Source: Rhodovulum euryhalinum (GTDB lineage: Bacteria > Pseudomonadota > Alphaproteobacteria > Rhodobacterales > Rhodobacteraceae). From it: a stretch of 64,000 nucleotides of DNA. Position numbers and translations under genes: made by a program. The notes below the pieces were generated by a model. The model was not told the DNA's origin, did not search any database, and was given only the letters and a program-made list of their open reading frames with translations. Shown one piece after another: positions 17,634-28,760 of the stretch. The DNA lies in assembly GCF_004342445.1 (NCBI RefSeq), contig NZ_SLWW01000002.1, positions 248,001 through 312,000 of the forward strand, written 5' to 3'. Numbering within the stretch: the first letter of the stretch is position 1; each line of letters begins with the position of its first letter.

Positions 17634-18365
17634 ATGGGCAACCCAACCGCGGCAATGCTGGTGATCGGCGACGAGATCCTCTCGGGCCGGACACGCGATG
17701 CGAACATGCATTTCCTTGCGGGCGAACTGGTCAAGCATGGCATCCGGCTGGCCGAGGTGCGGATCGTCCCCGACATTCCCGGCCGCATCGCCGAGGCGCT
17801 GAACGCGCTGCGCGGGGGTTATGACACGGTGTTCACCTCGGGCGGCATCGGACCCACCCATGACGACATCACGGCGGATGCGGTGGCGGCAGCGTTCGGC
17901 GTTCCCATCGACGTGCGCGAGGATGCGCGCGCGCTGATGGCAGAATACTGCGACAAGATGGGGCGCGAGCTGAAAGAGGCGCGCCTGCGCATGGCGCGCA
18001 TCCCCGAGGGTGCCAAGCTGATCGAGAACCCGATCTCGGCCGCGCCGGGATTCACCATCGGCAATGTCCACGTGATGGCGGGCGTGCCGTCGATCTTTCA
18101 GGCGATGGTGGCCGGCGTGCTGCCGACCTTGACGGGGGGTGACGCGCTGTTGTCGCAGAACCTGACCGTGCAGCGGGCCGAGGGCGATATCGCGGCCACG
18201 TTGCGCACGCTGGCCGACGCGTTCCCCGACCTGTCGATCGGGTCCTATCCCTTCGTGCGCGATGGGGTCTATGGCACGAACATCGTGATCCGCGGCACCA
18301 ACGGCGCGCGGATCGACGCGGCGATGGCGCAGCTGTCGGCGCTGTTTCCCGAGGCCGCGGCGTGA
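17634..18365 (+). CDS. CinA-like molybdopterin-binding (MoCF) domain protein
   Basis: 243 aa. The start ATG follows AAGGAGGCGGAAC. It consists only of the MoaB/Mog fold: AAMLVIGDEILSGRTRDAN, TSGGIGPTHDDITADAVAAA and a PGF...MAGVPSIF segment. CinA proteins of this N-terminal type hydrolyse ADP-ribose in nucleotide salvage; the C-terminal nicotinamide-nucleotide amidase domain of full CinA is absent. The leader contains a small stem, CCGGGG/CCCCGG, at 17602-17618. The stop overlaps the next start (GTGA). Confidence 0.88.
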   Translation: MGNPTAAMLVIGDEILSGRTRDANMHFLAGELVKHGIRLAEVRIVPDIPGRIAEALNALRGGYDTVFTSGGIGPTHDDITADAVAAAFGVPIDVREDARALMAEYCDKMGRELKEARLRMARIPEGAKLIENPISAAPGFTIGNVHVMAGVPSIFQAMVAGVLPTLTGGDALLSQNLTVQRAEGDIAATLRTLADAFPDLSIGSYPFVRDGVYGTNIVIRGTNGARIDAAMAQLSALFPEAAA

Positions 18366-19084
18366 CGCCCGACCGGCTGTTCGCGGCGCAGGAGGCGACC
18401 TGGCCGCCCGCCGCGGCGACGCGGATCGGCCCCTGGTGCATCCGCGACGGGCAGGGCGGCGGCAAGCGCGTCTCGGCGGCAACGGCCGAGGGGCGGGTCA
18501 CCGAGGCGGATATCGACGCGGCCGAGACGGCGATGGAAGGTCTGGGTCAACCCGCGCTGTTCATGGTCCGGCCGGGGGACGAGGCGCTGGACGCGCTGCT
18601 GGCGGGGCGCGGCTACACGGTGGTCGACCCGGTGGCGGTGCTGGCCGCCCCGGTCGCCAGGATCGCGGCGGACCCGCCCCCGGTCACCGCCTTCACGGTG
18701 TGGGAACCGCTTGCCATCATGGACGAACTTTGGGCCGAGAACGACATCGGGCCGGCCCGCCGCGCGGTCATGGCCCGGGTGAACGGGCCGAAGACCGCCC
18801 TGCTGGGCCGCCAGAACGACCGCGCGGCGGGGGCAGGCTTCGCCGCGATCCATGACGGTATCTGCTTCGTCCATGCGATGGTGGTCGCGCCCGGGCACCG
18901 TCGGCAAGGGACCGCCGTCAACATGATGCGGGCGGCTGCCATGTGGGCACAAGATCAGGGGGCAACCGATCTGGCCGTGCTGGTGACCGAGGCGAATGGG
19001 GCGGCGCGCGCGCTCTATGCTTCCTTGGGGCTCGAGAATGTGGGACAGTACCATTACAGGATGAAAGTGCCACAAATGGCCTGA
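18362..19084 (+). CDS. GNAT-family N-acetyltransferase
   Basis: 240 aa, beginning at a GTG that overlaps the cinA-like stop. The N-terminal half has little recognisable sequence. The C-terminal half carries the acetyl-CoA site VVAPGHRRQGTAVNMMRA and the closing GNAT strand TEANGAARALYASLGLENVGQYHYR. Small-molecule or protein N-acetyltransferase of unknown substrate, part of a four-gene plus-strand chain. Confidence 0.87.
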   Translation: MTPDRLFAAQEATWPPAAATRIGPWCIRDGQGGGKRVSAATAEGRVTEADIDAAETAMEGLGQPALFMVRPGDEALDALLAGRGYTVVDPVAVLAAPVARIAADPPPVTAFTVWEPLAIMDELWAENDIGPARRAVMARVNGPKTALLGRQNDRAAGAGFAAIHDGICFVHAMVVAPGHRRQGTAVNMMRAAAMWAQDQGATDLAVLVTEANGAARALYASLGLENVGQYHYRMKVPQMA

Positions 19085-19087
19085 GCA

Positions 19088-19663
19088 GTGACCGAGAAAC
19101 GCGACCTTCCCACGGCCCTCGACCTGCCTCCGGTCGATCCGCTGCCGCCCGAGACGCGAAAATATTTCGACCTCTGCACCGAAAAGCTGGGGCTCGTGCC
19201 GAATGTGCTGCGCGCCTATGCCTTCGACATTGCCAAGCTGAATGCGTTTTCGGCGATGTATGGCGACCTGATGCTGGGGCCGAGCGGCCTGACCAAGCTG
19301 GAACGCGAGATGATCGCGGTGGTGGTCTCGTCGATCAACCGGTGCTGGTATTGCCAGGTGGCGCACGGCGCGGCGGTGCGGGAACTCTCGGGCGATCCGG
19401 CGCTGGGCGAGGCGATGGTGATGAACTATCGCGCGGCACCGTTGAATGAACGCCAGCGCGCGATGCTGGATTTCGCGGCCAGGCTGACCGAGGAAAGCCA
19501 CAAGGTCGAGGAGGCCGATCGCCAGCGCCTGCGCGATCAGGGCTTTTCCGACCGCGACATCTGGGACATCGCGGCGGTCACCGGCTTTTTCAACATGTCG
19601 AACCGGATCGCCTCGGCCAGCGGCATGGAACCGAACGAGGATTATCATGGCGCCCACAGATGA
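19088..19663 (+). CDS. AhpD-like peroxidase-related protein (carboxymuconolactone decarboxylase family)
   Basis: 191 aa, starting with GTG three bases after the GNAT gene. NRCWYCQVAHG contains the CxxC...H redox signature (Cys86, Cys89, His93) of AhpD-type alkylhydroperoxidases, preceded by LTKLEREMIAVVVSS. The C-terminal half matches the uncharacterised peroxidase-related enzyme subfamily (KVEEADRQRLRDQGFSDRDIWDI). It may reduce peroxides or recharge a thiol partner. The stop overlaps the OmpA-family start (ATGA). Confidence 0.9.
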   Translation: MTEKRDLPTALDLPPVDPLPPETRKYFDLCTEKLGLVPNVLRAYAFDIAKLNAFSAMYGDLMLGPSGLTKLEREMIAVVVSSINRCWYCQVAHGAAVRELSGDPALGEAMVMNYRAAPLNERQRAMLDFAARLTEESHKVEEADRQRLRDQGFSDRDIWDIAAVTGFFNMSNRIASASGMEPNEDYHGAHR

Positions 19664-20601
19664 CGGTGCCGCATCCTCTGGTGCTTGCCGCGCTGGCGGC
19701 GCTGGCCGCCACCGGCCCGGCACGGGGGCTGACCCTGCCCGACCCCGCGACTCTGGCCGCCGAGGAGATCGTTGCGCACACAACCGTCGCGATCCCGGTC
19801 GGCAGTTTCGACGGGACGCGGGTGCCAATGATCGAGGCCGAGGGCGCGGTGACGCGCCGGGCCTGGCACGCCCCCCTGAAAGGGCGAACAACGCTGCAGG
19901 TTCTGGCGCCCCTGCGCGACCAGCTGTACGCTGAGGGGTTCCTGCCGATCCATGAGTGCGGGGCCGAATCCTGCGGCGGGTTCGATTTCCGGTTCGCGAC
20001 CGACACGCTGCCGGAACCGGCCATGCATGTCGATCTTGGCGATTTCCGGTTTCTCTCGGCGCGGCGACTGGGGTCGGCGGGCTCCGCCTACGTGACGCTG
20101 ATGGTCAGCCGGTCGAGCGCGCGGGCCTTCGTGCAGGTGACGCGGGTGGGACCGGCCGAGGATCCCGCGCCCGACGCGGTGTCGAGCAAGAGCAACGGCG
20201 CCGGTGCGGCGCTGGCCGAGGACACGCCTCTGGCCGACCGGCTGGACCTCGACGGCCACGCGGTTCTGGCCGATCTCGACTTCGCCACCGGCTCGGCCGC
20301 GCTGGCCGAGGGCGAATTCGCCTCGCTCGCGGCGCTGGCGCGCTACCTGGCGAACAACCCGGATCGCGCGGTGATGCTGGTGGGCCATACCGATGCGGTC
20401 GGTGCGCTGGACAGCAATATCGCGCTGTCGCGCAAGCGGGCCGAGGCGGTGCGCGGTTACCTGATCGACCGGCTGGGCGTGCCCGCGTCCCGGGTTGCGG
20501 CCGGGGGCGCGGGCTATCTGGCGCCGGTCGCCAGCAACCGGACCGAAGCGGGCCGGATGCAGAACCGCCGGGTCGAGGTCATCCTGACCACCGCGGAGTG
20601 A
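19660..20601 (+). CDS. OmpA-family peptidoglycan-binding protein
   Basis: 313 aa. A short N-terminal hydrophobic signal sequence (residues 3-22) is followed by a domain of unknown function with a cysteine pair in CGAESCGGFDFRF. The C-terminal OmpA domain (about 200-310) contains LVGHTDAVG, NIALSRKRAEAVRGYLI and GRMQNRRVEV, the residues that bind diaminopimelate in peptidoglycan. Periplasmic or outer-membrane anchored. Last gene of the chain; an intergenic palindromic repeat follows and may end the transcript. Confidence 0.9.
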   Translation: MTVPHPLVLAALAALAATGPARGLTLPDPATLAAEEIVAHTTVAIPVGSFDGTRVPMIEAEGAVTRRAWHAPLKGRTTLQVLAPLRDQLYAEGFLPIHECGAESCGGFDFRFATDTLPEPAMHVDLGDFRFLSARRLGSAGSAYVTLMVSRSSARAFVQVTRVGPAEDPAPDAVSSKSNGAGAALAEDTPLADRLDLDGHAVLADLDFATGSAALAEGEFASLAALARYLANNPDRAVMLVGHTDAVGALDSNIALSRKRAEAVRGYLIDRLGVPASRVAAGGAGYLAPVASNRTEAGRMQNRRVEVILTTAE

Positions 20602-20627
20602 GGGCGGGCGCCGCGCGGCCCCATGGG

Positions 20628-20704
20628 TTTCGCCCTGGCTGTCGCCAAGGCGACCCGCCGGGGGCTTTGCCCCCGGACCCCCAGAGTGTTTCAGCCAAGA
20701 AGAA
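20628..20704 (+). repeat. Rhodobacteraceae-type palindromic intergenic repeat, copy 1
   Basis: Begins TTTCGCCCTGGCT and ends GCCAAGAAGAAG, with a strong stem CCGGGGGC-TTT-GCCCCCGG at 20658-20676. The same arrangement recurs at 42626-42708 and, in part, at 51405-51457. Here it lies between the OmpA-family gene and the convergent LysR gene, where the stem could act as a terminator. The AAGAAGAAG tail after the stem is typical of this repeat class in the family. Confidence 0.75.
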
Positions 20705-20796
20705 GCCGCCGCTGCGGCACCATCGGCCTGGTCCGGGCCGGGCCGGCGGGGGGCAACGGACGGATCGGTTGCGGGCCGAGGGGCCGGCCGGAGCGT

Positions 20797-21699
20797 TCAG
20801 ATCACCGCGTCTTCGCCGGAGAACTGCTCGACCAGGAAGTCGATGAAGGCGCGCACCTTGGGCTGGGTGAAGCGGCCCGGCGGGTAGACCGCGTAGATGC
20901 CGAGCTTTTCCAGCGGCAGGCCGGGGATCGCCTCTTCGACAAGGCCCTTTTCCATCGCGTCCCTGAACAGGAAGCTCGGCAGATAGGCGATGCCGAGGCC
21001 CGAGATCGCGGCGTTCAGCAGCGACTGGCCGTCATTTACCGTCAGCCAGCCCGCGGTGCGCACCTGGCGCCTTTCGCCCGAGGGCGCGGTGATCTTCCAG
21101 ACATTGCCGCTGGCCTGGTTGGAATAGTGCAGAAGCTTGTGTTCGTTCAGGTCGTCGATCTTTTGCGGGCGGCCGTATTTCTGGAAATAGCCCGGTGAGC
21201 CGATCATCCGCCGGGCGGTTTCGGCCAGCTTGCGGGCACGCAGCGTGCTGTCCTCAAGCTCGCCCACGCGGATCGCCATGTCGAAGCCTTCCGAGATCAG
21301 TTCCACATAGCGGTTGTTCAGCACCATGTTCACGGTGATGTCGGGGAATTGCTGCAGGAAATCGCCGAGGAGTGGCGACAGGTGATTGACCCCGAAATCG
21401 GTCGCGACCGAGATCCGCAACAGCCCCGAGGGTGCGGACTGCATCGAGGTCACCAGCGCGTCGGCCTCGCCGGCATCGTTCAGCACCTTGCGGGCTCGGT
21501 CGTAATAGGCGAGCCCGATTTCGGTCGGGCTGACGCGGCGGGTGGTGCGGTTCAGCAGCCGCGCGCCGAGCCGAGCCTCGAGCGAGGAGACATGCTTGGA
21601 CACGGCGGATTTGGAGATCCCCATCTTCTTGGCGGCATCGGTGAAGCCGCCCTGGTCCACCACTGTGGCAAAGGCCTCCATCTCGGTCAGTCGGTCCAT
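20797..21699 (-). CDS. LysR-family transcriptional regulator
   Basis: 300 aa. The start at ATG 21699 has AAGGA eight bases upstream and gives a standard LysR length; the frame is open further upstream but without homology. The winged helix-turn-helix occupies residues 1-60 (MEAFATVVDQGGFTDAAKK, AVSKHVSSLEARLGARLLNRTTRR) and the periplasmic-binding-like effector domain follows (YLPSFLFRDAMEKG region). It is of the CrgA/DmlR-like group. The next gene upstream on the same strand is fadH, 169 bp away. The target and effector are unknown. Confidence 0.92.
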   Translation of the reverse strand: MDRLTEMEAFATVVDQGGFTDAAKKMGISKSAVSKHVSSLEARLGARLLNRTTRRVSPTEIGLAYYDRARKVLNDAGEADALVTSMQSAPSGLLRISVATDFGVNHLSPLLGDFLQQFPDITVNMVLNNRYVELISEGFDMAIRVGELEDSTLRARKLAETARRMIGSPGYFQKYGRPQKIDDLNEHKLLHYSNQASGNVWKITAPSGERRQVRTAGWLTVNDGQSLLNAAISGLGIAYLPSFLFRDAMEKGLVEEAIPGLPLEKLGIYAVYPPGRFTQPKVRAFIDFLVEQFSGEDAVI

Positions 21700-21868
21700 C
21701 GGAACATCCTTGGTCACACCCCCGTGCAGGCCCCGACACTCCGCTGCAATTCGGGCAGGAATTTGGAAGGCGCTCGACAATAGTTGGATGATAGCCACAT
21801 CGTCACCCGGGGGGAAACCCGCGGGACGCGCCCGCAGGCGGACCGGCCGGGCACTCGAGTTATTGATC

Positions 21869-23962
<2,094 letters not shown>

Positions 23963-24355
23963 CTACATCGTCTCGATGCAGTGGCGGCGGAACGCCTTCT
24001 TCAGCATGTCGAGTTCGGCGCGCAAAAGCTCGATCTCGGCGCGGATGTCATGGTCGAGCGGTGCGCCGGCAAGGATGGCGAAACTGTCCAGCGTCGCGCC
24101 GCTGGCCCGGTCGCGGATCAGGAAGGTCTGCACCCCGTCGGACAGCAGGTCGGCCGGAATCGGCACGGCGACGGCGAAGCGGCCAGCGCGATATGGGTCG
24201 GGGGTCAGGCGCAGCCCGGCGATCGGCCGGTCCAGATGCACCACCTCGATCGCGGGCGCCCCGGTGTGGGGCTCGACATCCAGCACGCCCTCCCACACGC
24301 CTGCGCGCAGGCGTGTGCCGGTCAGGCGGATCGTGCCTGCGGCCATCTCGCTCAC
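23963..24355 (-). CDS. Conserved protein of unknown function, 130 aa
   Basis: 130 aa with no family I can name. The N-terminal 90 residues look all-beta (alternating hydrophobic pattern, many Gly/Thr/Arg) and the last 35 form an amphipathic helix with leucine heptads (EIELLRAELDMLKKAF), suggesting oligomerisation. Its ATG overlaps the stop of the upstream DUF6478-like gene, so the two are probably made and used together. It ends 79 bp before fadH. Confidence 0.7.
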   Translation of the reverse strand: MSEMAAGTIRLTGTRLRAGVWEGVLDVEPHTGAPAIEVVHLDRPIAGLRLTPDPYRAGRFAVAVPIPADLLSDGVQTFLIRDRASGATLDSFAILAGAPLDHDIRAEIELLRAELDMLKKAFRRHCIETM

Positions 24356-25125
24356 AGCTCAGCCCTTGGCCTGCGGCTCAGCGTGACGTCGCGCAGGGTG
24401 ATCTGGTTCATCTGCGGCCCCTCGAAGATCAGGTCGAGCCACATCTTCTCGACCCGTCTTTCGTTCAGGTCGGTATAGCCAAGGTCGAACTCGACCACGG
24501 CTGCGGACGTGTCCTTGGGCAGTTCGCGGACAAGCTGTTCGGTATTCGGCCCGTGCCGGACATTGAGCCGGGCAAAGATATCCAGCGGCGTCTCGGCCTC
24601 GATCACGGTTTCGAGCCGGATCAGATGCCGCCGCCGCAGGCCCGCGACGCCATCCGCGGGCAGGTCGATCGCCAGCGACAGGAAGGTTCCGTCGAAGCGG
24701 AACACGTCAAGGCGCAGGCCATGGGGTGCCAGATCCTCGGCGCGGGTGTTCCGGATCTGACGCAGGGTCAGTTCCGGGCGGATGCAGTCGTGGAAGATCC
24801 GCGCCTCTGTGCCGAACTGGGTCCGGTTGCCGACCGCCGCTGCCCCGGCGGGCGACAGCGGACCACGGAAGATCTCGGGCCGCCACGCCCAGTCACAGCC
24901 CAACGGTCTGCGCACGCCCCGTGCCGCATCCGGCGGCTGGTTCAGCCGGCCATCCGCGGCATGGATCACCCGGTCGACCCGGCGGCGCAGCTGCGCCGCG
25001 CGCGCCCGCAGCGGCCTGAGGTCGGCCACGTCCAGCGTCCCGGCGCGGTCGGCCGCCCGCCCCCAGGCGGCCAGCGCGTGGCGGAACAGGAACCTGTCGA
25101 ACAGGGTGGCGGGCTTCGCTTGCAT
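24352..25125 (-). CDS. DUF6478-like protein of unknown function
   Basis: 257 aa from ATG 25125. Basic N-terminal helix region (LFDRFLFRHALAAWGRAADRAG), then WRPEIFRGPLSP, a repeated beta pattern, and a C-terminal FDLGYTDLNERRVEKMWLDLIFEGP. This matches a family I know only as DUF6478 in Rhodobacterales; no enzymatic motif is visible. It is coupled to the 130-aa gene by an ATGA overlap, and 55 bp separate it from the lipoprotein gene upstream. Confidence 0.7.
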   Translation of the reverse strand: MQAKPATLFDRFLFRHALAAWGRAADRAGTLDVADLRPLRARAAQLRRRVDRVIHAADGRLNQPPDAARGVRRPLGCDWAWRPEIFRGPLSPAGAAAVGNRTQFGTEARIFHDCIRPELTLRQIRNTRAEDLAPHGLRLDVFRFDGTFLSLAIDLPADGVAGLRRRHLIRLETVIEAETPLDIFARLNVRHGPNTEQLVRELPKDTSAAVVEFDLGYTDLNERRVEKMWLDLIFEGPQMNQITLRDVTLSRRPRAEL

Positions 25126-25180
25126 GGGCGGGCTGCTCGGTCGGTGTGTTGATCGGGTGCAGTGCACACCGCCGCCGGTT

Positions 25181-25987
25181 TCACCCGGGTAAACGTTCGC
25201 GCGGCAAAAAACCGAAAAAACGACGCAATCCGGGCGGCTGTGGCCGGGTAGCGGGCTCTGCCACCGCGGTTGCCTCGGGCGAGGGGGTGGCGGCAGGTTC
25301 GCCGGGGGCGAGCCTGGCGCTTGCCGTGCGGATGCGGTCCGCGAACTCCCGCAGCACCGCCAGCGCCGCCTCGTCGCTGATCGGGGTGGTTTCGAAGCCC
25401 ACCACCGAGGCGGTCACGATCCGGCCGTTCACCTCGAAGATCGCGCGCCAGTGATCGTCCCTCAGCCCGGCCTTCAGCCCCGCGCTCCGGTCACGGGCGC
25501 GCAGGAAGAACAGCCCGTCGCGGTCGAACATCTGGTCCACCGTGACACTTGCGGCCCGCCCGTCACGGGCCAGTGCCGCGCGGCCCTCGTCGGACGAGAA
25601 ATAGCGTGCAAGTACCAGCGCCCGGTCCTCGGGGCTGCCGCCGGGCCCCGGGTTGGCGGCGACCGAGGCGGTCAGCAGCGCATCCGTCGCGGGCGTGGGG
25701 GCGGTCCGGCGGCCGGTGATCGCGGCGCAGCTTGCCATCAGCACGAAGGCGCCGTTCTCACCGTCGCGGGTGGCCGTGCCGTCGATGCAAAAGCCGCGCG
25801 GGCCCGCGATCGCCACCACGCCGTCCGAGAGCGTCACCTTCTGGGGGGCGGCGCGCGAGGCGGCAAAACCGCCAAGCCCCGCCGTCGCCCCGGGGCCGCC
25901 ACCGACACAGCCCGCAAGCGCCAGCGCCACAAGGCCGGCCGCGATTGACCGGCCCCGGGGCAATGGATCAGAGATCCATGTAGACAT
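25181..25987 (-). CDS. Lipoprotein of unknown function
   Basis: 268 aa. The signal peptide ends in the lipobox ALAGC (Cys27). The mature part contains [14 protein letters not shown], a second cysteine in [10 protein letters not shown] that could pair with it, and a basic, proline-rich C-terminus. The start ATG at 25987 and its ribosome site AGGAG lie inside the last codons of ilvD, a 20-bp overlap, so expression probably follows ilvD. Function unknown. Confidence 0.8.
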   Translation of the reverse strand: MSTWISDPLPRGRSIAAGLVALALAGCVGGGPGATAGLGGFAASRAAPQKVTLSDGVVAIAGPRGFCIDGTATRDGENGAFVLMASCAAITGRRTAPTPATDALLTASVAANPGPGGSPEDRALVLARYFSSDEGRAALARDGRAASVTVDQMFDRDGLFFLRARDRSAGLKAGLRDDHWRAIFEVNGRIVTASVVGFETTPISDEAALAVLREFADRIRTASARLAPGEPAATPSPEATAVAEPATRPQPPGLRRFFGFLPRERLPG

Positions 25988-27701
25988 GCTTCTCCTGGGC
26001 GCCGCCCGGATGGGTGACCGCTCCCTTGCGGGTGGAGCCGACAAGCCGGGCGTATTTCCACAGCGCGCCCGAGGCATAGATCGTGTCCTTCGGCCCGGCC
26101 CACGCGGCCTTGCGCGCGGCCAGTTCCTCGTCGGACAGCGCGACCGACAACTCGCCCGTGATCGCGTTGATGGTGATCACGTCACCATCCCGGAGCAGCG
26201 CGATCGGCCCGCCATGGGCCGCCTCGGGGCCGACATGGCCGACGCAGAAGCCGCGCGTCGCGCCCGAGAAGCGGCCGTCCGTGATCAGCGCGACCTTCTT
26301 GCCCATGCCCTGGCCGGACAGCGCGGCGGTGGTCGCCAGCATCTCGCGCATGCCGGGGCCGCCGGCGGGACCCTCGTTGCGGATTACGATGACCTCGCCT
26401 TCCCTGTAGCTGCGCGCCTTGACCGCCTCGAACGCGTCCTCTTCACATTCGAAGACACGGGCCGGGCCGGTAAAGACCTGCTGTTCCTTCTCCATGCCGG
26501 CGACCTTGACGATGGCCCCGTCGGGCGCAAGGTTGCCCTTCAGCCCGACGACGCCGCCCGTGGGCGTGATCGGCGCGGCCGAGGGATAGATCACGCGGCC
26601 ATCGGCCTCCCGCGTGACCATGTCGATTTCCTCGCCGATGGTGCGGCCGGTGGCGGTCATGCAGTCCTCGTGGATGAGGCCCGCCTTCTTCAGTTCCTTC
26701 ATCACGACCGGCACGCCGCCGACTTCGTACAGATCCTTGGCGACGTATTTGCCGCCCGGTTTCAGGTCGACGAAATAGGGCGTGTCGCGGAAGATGTCGC
26801 AGACGTCGAACAGGTCGAAGTCGATCCCCGCCTCATGCGCGATGGCGGGCAGGTGCAGCCCGGCATTGGTGGACCCGCCGGTGCAGGCCACCACGCGGGC
26901 GGCGTTTTCCAGCGCCTTGCGGGTCACGATGTCGCGGGCGCGGATGTTCTTCTCGATCAGTTCCATCACCTTGCGGCCCGACGCCTCGCAATACTGGTCG
27001 CGCGATTCGTAAGGCGCGGGCGCGCCGGACGAGTTGGGCAGCGCCAGCCCGATCGCCTCGGAGACGCAGGCCATGGTGTTCGCCGTGAACTGGCCGCCGC
27101 AGGCGCCCGCGGACGGGCAGGCGACCTTTTCCAGCGCGATCAGCGCCTCTTCGGACATGTTGCCGGCCTGGTTCTGGCCGACCGCCTCGAACACGTCCTG
27201 CACGGTGACATCGCGGCCTTCGTGCCGGCCGGGCAGGATCGAGCCGCCATAGATGAAGACCGACGGGACATTCAGCCGCACCATGGCCATCATCATCCCC
27301 GGCAGCGACTTGTCGCAGCCCGCCAGCCCCACCAGCGCGTCGTAGCAATGCCCGCGCATGGTCAGCTCCACGGTATCCGCGATCGCCTCGCGCGAGGCCA
27401 GAGACGAGCGCATGCCTTCATGGCCCATGGCGATGCCGTCGGTGACGGTGATCGTGGTGAACTCGCGCGGGGTGCCGTGCGCCTCCTTGACGCCCATCTT
27501 CACCGCCTGGGCCTGCCGGTTCAGCGCGATGTTGCAGGGCGCGGCCTCGTTCCAGCAGGTCGCGACGCCGACGAAGGGCTGGTGGATCTCGGCCTCGGAG
27601 ATGCCCATCGCGTAGTAATAGGACCGGTGCGGCGCGCGGGACGGGCCTTCGGTGACGTGGCGGCTGGGCAGGCGGGACTTGTCGATGGGGGGCATGGGCA
27701 T
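25968..27701 (-). CDS. ilvD: Dihydroxy-acid dehydratase
   Basis: 577 aa. It dehydrates 2,3-dihydroxy-3-methylbutanoate and its ethyl homologue in valine, leucine and isoleucine biosynthesis, using an iron-sulfur cluster. The cluster cysteines sit in [11 protein letters not shown] and [16 protein letters not shown]. Other IlvD blocks include [23 protein letters not shown] and ITDGRFSG. The start follows AAGGAAGCC. Its 3' end overlaps the lipoprotein gene. The 114-bp gap to the divergent CPBP gene must hold its promoter. Confidence 0.97.
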   Translation of the reverse strand: MPMPPIDKSRLPSRHVTEGPSRAPHRSYYYAMGISEAEIHQPFVGVATCWNEAAPCNIALNRQAQAVKMGVKEAHGTPREFTTITVTDGIAMGHEGMRSSLASREAIADTVELTMRGHCYDALVGLAGCDKSLPGMMMAMVRLNVPSVFIYGGSILPGRHEGRDVTVQDVFEAVGQNQAGNMSEEALIALEKVACPSAGACGGQFTANTMACVSEAIGLALPNSSGAPAPYESRDQYCEASGRKVMELIEKNIRARDIVTRKALENAARVVACTGGSTNAGLHLPAIAHEAGIDFDLFDVCDIFRDTPYFVDLKPGGKYVAKDLYEVGGVPVVMKELKKAGLIHEDCMTATGRTIGEEIDMVTREADGRVIYPSAAPITPTGGVVGLKGNLAPDGAIVKVAGMEKEQQVFTGPARVFECEEDAFEAVKARSYREGEVIVIRNEGPAGGPGMREMLATTAALSGQGMGKKVALITDGRFSGATRGFCVGHVGPEAAHGGPIALLRDGDVITINAITGELSVALSDEELAARKAAWAGPKDTIYASGALWKYARLVGSTRKGAVTHPGGAQEKHVYMDL

Positions 27702-27815
27702 GGCTTCCTTCGGGTCGTGTTGCCCTTGGGAATAGACGCCGCGGGAATGGGAGACAAGCGATTGATGGGCGCCGGGCGCCGGTCTAGGCTCGGCCGGTCA
27801 ACGGACGCGGGCGCC

Positions 27816-28700
27816 ATGCGATACCGACCCCACGAAAGCCTGATCCAGCCCGCCCGCGCCCGGCCCGAACTCTGGCGGCTGGTGGCGGGCGGCGTGATGG
27901 CCGTGGCGGTTCATCTGGGGCTGATCTACGCCGCCTTCGGGCTGGTCGCGGCGGCCAGCGGCACCGAGATCGCGGCCTCGGTCTTCGCGGGCGTGTTCGC
28001 CACCACGCTGACCGTTGCGGATGCCTTGTGGCTGCTGGCCTCCTTCGGTTGCCTGGTCGTGGGCACGCTGGTCGCGGCGCGCCTGGTGCACAACCGCGGG
28101 CTTGTCTCGCTGACCGGCCCGCCCGGGCGCGCCATCGCCGATTTCGCCCGCGTGCTGTGGGCGCTGGCGCTGCTTTACGCGGCGCTCTGGCTGATCCTGC
28201 CCACCGGCCTCGAGGTAACGCCAAATCTGGGGGGCGGGCGCTGGCTGGCCCTGCTGCCGCTGGCCCTGCCGCTGATCCTGTTGCAGGTCGGCGCCGAGGA
28301 ACTGTTCTTTCGCGGCTACCTGCAACAGCAACTGGCCGCGCGCTTCAAAAGCCCGGCGATCTGGATCGGCCTGCCCGCCGCCCTGTTCGCCTGGGGCCAT
28401 TACCTGCCCGAGCAAAGCGGCGGAAACGCGCTGATGGTGGCGGCCTGGGCGGGCCTTTTCGCGGCGGTGGCGGCCGACCTGACGGCGCGCACCGGCACGC
28501 TGGGGGCGGCGATCGCGCTGCATTTCGCCAACAATGCGGTGGCGATCCTGGTCATCGCCTTGCCCGGACCCGTCGCGGCGCTGGCGCTTTACACCTATCC
28601 GTTCGCCGCCGACGATCCGGCGCTCGGGCCGCTGTTCCTGGTCGACCTGGGGGTGATCGCCGTCTCGTGGTTGGCCGCCCGGGTGGTGCTTCGCGTCTGA
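27816..28700 (+). CDS. CPBP-family intramembrane metalloprotease, copy 1
   Basis: 294 aa, about eight hydrophobic segments. The CAAX-protease/bacteriocin-processing (CPBP, Abi) motifs are present: [15 protein letters not shown] (EExxxR), FAWGH and HFANNAV. It begins with PARARPELWRL, which is echoed in the next gene. Such membrane proteases cleave prenylated or other membrane peptides; the substrate here is unknown. It is followed after 60 bp by a clear paralogue. Confidence 0.87.
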   Translation: MRYRPHESLIQPARARPELWRLVAGGVMAVAVHLGLIYAAFGLVAAASGTEIAASVFAGVFATTLTVADALWLLASFGCLVVGTLVAARLVHNRGLVSLTGPPGRAIADFARVLWALALLYAALWLILPTGLEVTPNLGGGRWLALLPLALPLILLQVGAEELFFRGYLQQQLAARFKSPAIWIGLPAALFAWGHYLPEQSGGNALMVAAWAGLFAAVAADLTARTGTLGAAIALHFANNAVAILVIALPGPVAALALYTYPFAADDPALGPLFLVDLGVIAVSWLAARVVLRV

Positions 28701-28760
28701 GTTGAAGCCGCGCCGCCCCCGCGCTAGCTTGCTCCCGTCCACCCCTATGCCCGAGCCGCC

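Noticed and set aside
25653-27815. A 720-codon in-frame extension upstream of the first CPBP protease
   Set aside because: It runs opposite ilvD and the lipoprotein gene; the membrane protease family begins at ATG 27816.
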